Assembly: GCF_900156575.1 (NCBI RefSeq)
Contig: NZ_FTNY01000003.1
Coordinates: 434,001-498,000, forward strand
DNA length: 64,000 nucleotides
Source: Chryseobacterium shigense
GTDB lineage: Bacteria > Bacteroidota > Bacteroidia > Flavobacteriales > Weeksellaceae
Direction: 5' to 3'
Made by a program: the position numbers and the translations under genes
Shown: positions 59,610-64,000 of the stretch, piece after piece
Numbering within the stretch: the first letter of the stretch is position 1
How the letters are laid out: each line of letters begins with the position of its first letter
Notes under the pieces: generated by a model
The model's input: the letters and a program-made list of their open reading frames with translations, nothing else
Told to the model about the DNA's origin: nothing
Database searches by the model: none

Positions 59610-60985
59610 AGATAGCCACGAGAACAGCACTTATTTATTCTATCCTTACAGCAGGCATTCTTTTTTTGTTTGCCTACGTCCTGTATGTTGTATCGGAAAA
59701 AAACAGGGAAGATGAGTTTAATGACCGCCTGGGATACAAGGTGATCTGGAGGTCTGAATTTATTTTTGATGCTAAAATCAGTGATGAAAAGATCCGTGAA
59801 CTCCACCAACGCAATCAGAAGCTATTGAATGAAGCGGACATCAGTGTTTACAACAGTCATAAAGACTTAACCTTTACAGATATTCCGCCTTCAAAAAGCA
59901 ATGGAAAATACCTGGATCTGATCATTAAAACCAATAAGGACAGAATTTTTTGGCAACAGGGAGACCGCCAGTATATCATCATTAAATTTGAATCGAATGG
60001 TGAAAAATATTACATCATTGGAAGTGCTGTGGACGTTACAGGAAAAGCCCATATTGCAGAGTTCAGGAAGGATATTATCATCATTTATATTATTTCTATA
60101 GCCGTCATTTTCATTATTGGTTTCCTCTTTTCTTACTATACTTTAAAACCATTGAAGGACATTATTATCCAGATTCGTGATATTTCGGAGCACAATTTGA
60201 ATAAAAGGCTGGATATTCCAAAGGCGAAAGATGAAATTTATGAACTGACGGAAACTTTTAATTCCACCTTCAACAGACTGGAAAAATCTTTTAATAATCA
60301 CAAACAGTTTGTCACTACGATTTCCCATGAGTTCAGAACACCACTCTCTACCTTGATTGCGGAGCTGGAACTGGCCAAGGAACTGAACGTCACTCTGGAT
60401 GATTACAAGCTATCTATCGACAATGCTTTACAGGATGCCAATCAGGCATCAGAATTATCTTCGGCTCTTTTAGATTTTGCCCGTGCGAGTTATGATGTTT
60501 CGCAGATAAGCCGTGCAAAATTACGTCTGGATGAAATTCTTGCAGACGCTAAACTGGCCCTTCTTCAGAAAAATGGTGATTATAAGATCGGGATCAACTA
60601 TATGGATCATGCGGGAGATAAAGATGAAAGTAATTATGATTTTTATGGAAACCCTTATCTTTTGCAGATTGCATTCTCAAATCTTATGGAAAATGCGTGT
60701 AAATATTCAGGAGATAAAAGTTGTCACGTAGAAATTGAAGCCCAACCTCACCAAATAAAAATCCGGTTTACCGATCACGGAATTGGAATTTCTGAGGAAG
60801 ATCTTCTAAGAATTTTCGATCTTTTCTACCGCGGAAATAATAAAAAGTATGAGAAAGGAAACGGGATCGGACTTTCCATTGTAAAAAGAATTGTAGAAAT
60901 CCATCAGGGCCGGCTTGAGGTAAATTCCGCTGTATTAAAAGGGAGTGTATTTACTATAGAATTTCCGTCCCAACCTGAAGACTAA
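59606..60985 (+). CDS. Sensor histidine kinase with HAMP domain
   Basis: A 459-residue kinase. Membrane segments at about 8-30 and 157-178 flank a periplasmic sensor of about 125 residues. A HAMP domain (about 178-232, TLKPLKDIIIQIRDI) follows. HisKA has His241 in TISHEFRTPLSTL. The ATPase part shows LMENACKYSGD, DHGIGISEED and GNGIGLSIVKRI. The start overlaps the regulator stop as ATGA. The layout resembles CusS/CopS-like kinases, but the periplasmic part has no recognisable metal ligands, so the signal is open. Confidence 0.93.
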   Translation: MKIATRTALIYSILTAGILFLFAYVLYVVSEKNREDEFNDRLGYKVIWRSEFIFDAKISDEKIRELHQRNQKLLNEADISVYNSHKDLTFTDIPPSKSNGKYLDLIIKTNKDRIFWQQGDRQYIIIKFESNGEKYYIIGSAVDVTGKAHIAEFRKDIIIIYIISIAVIFIIGFLFSYYTLKPLKDIIIQIRDISEHNLNKRLDIPKAKDEIYELTETFNSTFNRLEKSFNNHKQFVTTISHEFRTPLSTLIAELELAKELNVTLDDYKLSIDNALQDANQASELSSALLDFARASYDVSQISRAKLRLDEILADAKLALLQKNGDYKIGINYMDHAGDKDESNYDFYGNPYLLQIAFSNLMENACKYSGDKSCHVEIEAQPHQIKIRFTDHGIGISEEDLLRIFDLFYRGNNKKYEKGNGIGLSIVKRIVEIHQGRLEVNSAVLKGSVFTIEFPSQPED

Positions 60986-61002
60986 CATTTTAAAAATAAA
61001 AA

Positions 61003-61024
61003 AAGCAGTCAAATCTGACTGCTT
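61003..61024. terminator. Bidirectional terminator between convergent genes
   Basis: The stem AAGCAGTCA with TGACTGCTT, loop AATC, has an A run at its left. The core AAGCAGTC also forms the terminator at 56343-56370. Confidence 0.8.
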
Positions 61025-61029
61025 GTGTT

Positions 61030-61785
61030 TTATGCTTTTAACCATTCCGAGGAAGAGAGATACTTCTGATCGGGATAATAAATGAAAAGGCAATTTCGTC
61101 CTTTTATGGTATTAATGATGGGCTGTGTCAATGCTCTCGGTACAGCGGGACATCCCCAGCTTCTTCCGATTCTTTTGTGCACTGATGCAAAATCATCGCT
61201 TACATAATCTGCTCCGTGCATCACGATGGCTCTTCTGTACGCTGCATCATTAAAACCTTTGTCCATTCCTAACAATTTCAAAGAATATCCGTTGTCTCCC
61301 TGGTAAGTGGCATCCGTGATATAAAATCCCAAACTGCTCTGCAGCGAACTTTCCGTGTTAGAAAAATTCGCAGCAAATTCTTCGCCTGTATTTTTTCCGT
61401 GTGCTACCAGTGAATTGAACAGTACCTTTTTCTCATTCGTGTCAATCACCCAAAGTCTTTTGGTGTTTGAAGACATAGAAAAATCGCAAATAGTCAATAA
61501 ATGCGAATCCTGGTTCAGCAATCCTGCTTTTTTTAAATTTTCAAATCCTGTTAATGCTTTTGAGAACACCTCATAGTTCAATTCATGTTCAGGATCAAAG
61601 GGAATTGATTTGTACAATTCTTCTGATGAAGATGCTTTTCCAGCGGTCTTCTCAGATTTCGTGTCTGCTACTTTTTCAATTTTCGTCGTATTGACATTCT
61701 CATTCTTTACAGCCTTTCCCGGCGAAAGATAGAATGAAGTCGTGACCATATACACAAGGCCTAATACACTATAAATTCCTCTCAT
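61030..61785 (-). CDS. Murein L,D-transpeptidase-like catalytic domain protein
   Basis: A 251-residue protein with an N-terminal membrane anchor or signal (IYSVLGLVYMVTTSFYL). The C-terminal half fits the YkuD-related murein L,D-transpeptidase family: RLWVIDTNEKKVLFNSLVAH, YSLKLLGMDKGFNDAAYRRA, the motif VMHGADYV (His190) and GRSWGCPAVP with catalytic Cys212. Such proteins act in the periplasm on peptidoglycan peptides. The middle linker (30-60) is charged and low in complexity. The gene converges on the kinase gene through a shared terminator. Confidence 0.88.
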   Translation of the reverse strand: MRGIYSVLGLVYMVTTSFYLSPGKAVKNENVNTTKIEKVADTKSEKTAGKASSSEELYKSIPFDPEHELNYEVFSKALTGFENLKKAGLLNQDSHLLTICDFSMSSNTKRLWVIDTNEKKVLFNSLVAHGKNTGEEFAANFSNTESSLQSSLGFYITDATYQGDNGYSLKLLGMDKGFNDAAYRRAIVMHGADYVSDDFASVHKRIGRSWGCPAVPRALTQPIINTIKGRNCLFIYYPDQKYLSSSEWLKA

Positions 61786-61913
61786 TCAATAATATTAAAT
61801 TCCAAATTAGTGAGGCAAAATTATAAAAACATAACTGTCAGACTGTTATAACTCTACAAAGTTTAACGCTATTTAAGAAACTTTAACGTCTTGATTATGT
61901 GAATTAAAGAGGT

Positions 61914-62360
61914 TTATTTTTCCGAATCTCCAACAAATTCCAGGCTCACAGAATTCATACAATACCGCAATCCCGTTGGCTTTGGACCATCATCAAAAAC
62001 GTGTCCTAAATGAGAATCGCATCTTTTGCAAAGCACTTCTACCCTTTCCATTCCGTAGGCAGTATCTCTTTTGTAATAGACACCTTCTTTATCGGCTTCA
62101 AAAAAACTTGGCCATCCGCAACTGCTGGAGAATTTTGTTGTGGAGCGGAATAAATGATTGCCACAAACCGCACAATAATAATCTCCGATTTCATCGAATT
62201 CGTTATACTTTCCTGTAAACGCTCTTTCCGTAGCTGCTTCTCTGGATATAGCATATAAGTCGGGCGCCAGAATTTTTTTCCACTCCTCATTGGAAATATC
62301 AAGTTTTGTAGTGTCGGTTCTGGAGTAGTATGGATTGTTTTTTGCTTCTTTATCTTCCAT
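61914..62360 (-). CDS. msrB: Peptide-methionine (R)-S-oxide reductase
   Basis: A 148-residue repair enzyme that reduces methionine-R-sulfoxide in proteins. Zinc ligands are the pairs C63-x-x-C66 (YCAVCG) and C111-x-x-C114 (LCKRCDSHLGHVF). The substrate pocket SCGWPSF has Cys81, and the catalytic Cys134 lies in LRYCMNS. No signal peptide is present with the ATG at 62360. The open frame extends to a TTG at 62411, whose extra 17 residues run into the repeat element, so the later start is preferred. Confidence 0.95.
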   Translation of the reverse strand: MEDKEAKNNPYYSRTDTTKLDISNEEWKKILAPDLYAISREAATERAFTGKYNEFDEIGDYYCAVCGNHLFRSTTKFSSSCGWPSFFEADKEGVYYKRDTAYGMERVEVLCKRCDSHLGHVFDDGPKPTGLRYCMNSVSLEFVGDSEK

Positions 62361-62400
62361 AGGATGAATTTTAAATATTTTTGAGATTAAGCTTAAAAAA

Positions 62401-62540
62401 TTAAACCACAAAAGTCACCATAGCTTTTTGAAACTTTAAAACGTCTTGGTTTAAAAACTTACTACTTTGAATTTTTTAATAGTAAAATATTAATTTTCAA
62501 AAGTTTAAGCATTTGTGTCTTTTATGAGTTTTGTGGTTGG
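62401..62540. repeat. Intergenic inverted-repeat element, copy B
   Basis: It opens with ACCACAAAAGTCA (62405-62417) and closes with TGAGTTTTGTGGT (62525-62537), inverted with one mismatch. The interior AT-rich arms also partly pair. The opening matches copy A at 50697 (AACCACAAAAGCCAC). Confidence 0.55.
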
Positions 62541-62586
62541 ATATTAAATATCAGACTTCACAACCAAATTTACTAAATTTGAGAAT

Positions 62587-63831
62587 ATGAATGATGAAGC
62601 AAAAAGAAAACAACTGAGAAAATATAAAGCATTTGCCACCGGATTATTTGTTCTGATGGCCATTATCTTTATAGCCACCACCCTACTTCAGAAGTCTAAT
62701 CATTCCCATTGGGTAGGTTATGTCCGGGCTTTTTCCGAGGCAGCTATGGTGGGTGCTTTAGCAGACTGGTTCGCGGTGACGGCGTTATTCCGGCATCCGC
62801 TTGGACTTCCGATTCCCCATACCAACCTTATTGAAAACAGCAAACAGAGGCTGGGAGACAATCTTGGCAGTTTTGTGGTAAGTAATTTTCTTTCTCCGCA
62901 GAACATACGTCCCTACATCCAAAAGATTAAAATTTCAAACTTCGTTGGAGAATGGCTCGCGAAGGAAAAGAGTCAGGACATTCTGATCAGAAACCTTTCA
63001 GATATTGTTCTGGATATCCTTAATAAACTTGATGATACTTCTGTAAGCCAGTTTATCAGCAAAAAAGTGTCTGAAATGACCGATGATATCAAGCTTAATA
63101 AAGTAGTAGGAAACGGCATCAATTATATCCTCGAAAAAAATGATCATCAGAGAATTGTCACCAATCTTTCCAAACAGATCAAAGACTATATCATCGAAAA
63201 TGATGAAATGATCAAAGAGCGGGTAGAAAAAGGCAGCTATTCTTTTATCCCCTCCTTTGTTGACAATAAGATTGCCACTAAAATTGCCAGCGGACTGGCC
63301 GACTTTTTTAAAGAAATAGAGGAAGATCCGCAGCATGAAATCCGAAACCTTATTACCCAAAAGATCTATGAATTTTCTACAGACCTGAAAGAAGATCCGA
63401 AATGGGATGATGAATTTAAAACCATCAAAAACGGCCTTCTGAAAAATGATAAACTGGATGAATATTCCAGTGACATCTGGATTTCTATCAAAAAAACATT
63501 GATGAAAGAACTTCAGGAGGACCATTCTGCTTTAAAAGTTTACCTCACTAAAAACCTGAATGAGTTTTCTCAAAACTTAAAAACAGACGAAAATCTTCAG
63601 AATAAGATCGATCACTGGGTAAGAGTGACCGCTTATAAGTATATTCTTAAAAATACCCATCAGTTTGGAAACCTCATCAGTTCTACCGTAGGAAACTGGA
63701 AGGGCAAAGAGCTGAGTGAAAAAATGGAACTGGAAGTAGGAAAAGATCTTCAGTTTATCCGGGTGAACGGAACACTCGTAGGAGGACTGGTAGGGTTAAT
63801 TATCTACACCATTGCCACTTTCTTTCTTTAA
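62587..63831 (+). CDS. DUF445 family membrane protein
   Basis: A 414-residue protein. It starts with a membrane segment (FATGLFVLMAIIFIATTLL), then the DUF445 signature AFSEAAMVGALADWFAVTAL and FRHPLGLPIPHTNLIENSKQ. A long helical, charged region (about 100-385) follows, and a C-terminal membrane segment (LVGGLVGLIIYTIATFFL). Members (YjiN/YheB-like) are of unknown function, with both ends in the membrane and the coil outside or inside. It is preceded by repeat copy B and followed by a lipoprotein gene after 19 bases. Confidence 0.9.
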   Translation: MNDEAKRKQLRKYKAFATGLFVLMAIIFIATTLLQKSNHSHWVGYVRAFSEAAMVGALADWFAVTALFRHPLGLPIPHTNLIENSKQRLGDNLGSFVVSNFLSPQNIRPYIQKIKISNFVGEWLAKEKSQDILIRNLSDIVLDILNKLDDTSVSQFISKKVSEMTDDIKLNKVVGNGINYILEKNDHQRIVTNLSKQIKDYIIENDEMIKERVEKGSYSFIPSFVDNKIATKIASGLADFFKEIEEDPQHEIRNLITQKIYEFSTDLKEDPKWDDEFKTIKNGLLKNDKLDEYSSDIWISIKKTLMKELQEDHSALKVYLTKNLNEFSQNLKTDENLQNKIDHWVRVTAYKYILKNTHQFGNLISSTVGNWKGKELSEKMELEVGKDLQFIRVNGTLVGGLVGLIIYTIATFFL

Positions 63832-63850
63832 AAACTATTCACCACCAACC

Positions 63851-64000
63851 ATGAAAAAACTATTAATCACATTATTTATCCCCCTTTTTATGCTCTGTTG
63901 CTGCCAGAAAGTAGAATTAAAGACAGTAACAGATTCTTCTCAGATTTTTAAAGGTGAAATTGCGGGAATGCCTATTACCATGCAACTCTATTATGCTGGC
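63851..64000 (+). CDS. Lipoprotein, N-terminal part only
   Basis: The first 50 codons of a gene cut by the window end. The signal sequence MKKLLITLFIPLFMLCCC has a lipobox with lipidation at one of the Cys residues 16-18. The short mature part ends GMPITMQLYYAG, with no recognisable domain. It begins 19 bases after the DUF445 stop, on the same strand. Confidence 0.6.
   Translation, partial: MKKLLITLFIPLFMLCCCQKVELKTVTDSSQIFKGEIAGMPITMQLYYAG

Noticed and set aside
62998..63525. 175-codon ORF on the minus strand
   Set aside because: It is antisense to the DUF445 gene, with Phe/Ile-rich sequence typical of reversed Lys/Glu-rich coding DNA.
1..64000. CRISPR arrays, tRNA or rRNA genes, prophage
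   Set aside because: No regularly spaced repeats, cloverleaf-like sequences, rRNA segments or phage structural genes were recognised by eye.

Overview
The window reads as chromosomal DNA of a flavobacterium close to Chryseobacterium/Elizabethkingia (Bacteroidota). Supporting signs are the low GC content, the lack of Shine-Dalgarno sites, promoters with the TAnnTTTG -7 element, SusC/SusD proteins, type IX secretion (T9SS) C-terminal domains, Endo F-type glycosidases, and conserved flavobacterial gene order (rsfS-ftsH, LUD-cdsA-psd, DUF4296-tgt-lptF). No rRNA, tRNA, CRISPR array, prophage or complete insertion sequence was seen.

Layout. 1-2.9 kb: end of an M28 peptidase, an MsbA-like ABC exporter and a DUF1801 protein. 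2.9-6.8 kb: a secreted repeat protein, a pair of small HTH proteins and a membrane-anchored HTH protein. Two promoters here share a 15-bp motif at exactly the same distance from their -7 boxes. 7.2-20.3 kb: housekeeping genes (psd, cdsA, LUD protein, ftsH, rsfS, birA, lptF/G-type permease, tgt, DUF4296, dolichyl-phosphate-mannose-synthase-like GT2, DUF4271, hemD-like, oligopeptidase B). 21.1-27.4 kb: a histidine kinase and response regulator, then a probable metal locus: a lipoprotein with three His/Cys repeats, a Cys-rich small protein, and a TonB receptor with two HMA domains.

27.9-47.6 kb, all on the minus strand: a polysaccharide utilisation locus that fits high-mannose N-glycan use. In transcription order it holds SusC, SusD, an AmpG-like MFS importer, GH130, GH92, GH125, two tandem T9SS-exported Endo F-type GH18 enzymes, a ROK sugar kinase, a second GH92 and a cupin. 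An AraC regulator lies just upstream. The scheme is: surface GH18 enzymes free the glycan, SusCD imports it, GH92 and GH125 trim mannose, GH130 phosphorolyses Man-GlcNAc, and the kinase feeds central metabolism. One GH92 lacks the expected catalytic glutamate.

48-64 kb: AraC regulators, an OsmC protein, a TetR-controlled operon (thiolase, thioesterase, KAS II) with its operator, an XRE membrane protein, a class C serine hydrolase, a porin/Dabb/cupin operon divergent from a two-component system with four 11-bp-phased repeats between them, an L,D-transpeptidase-like protein, MsrB, DUF445 and the start of a lipoprotein gene. Two spacers in this part carry copies of an intergenic inverted-repeat element.
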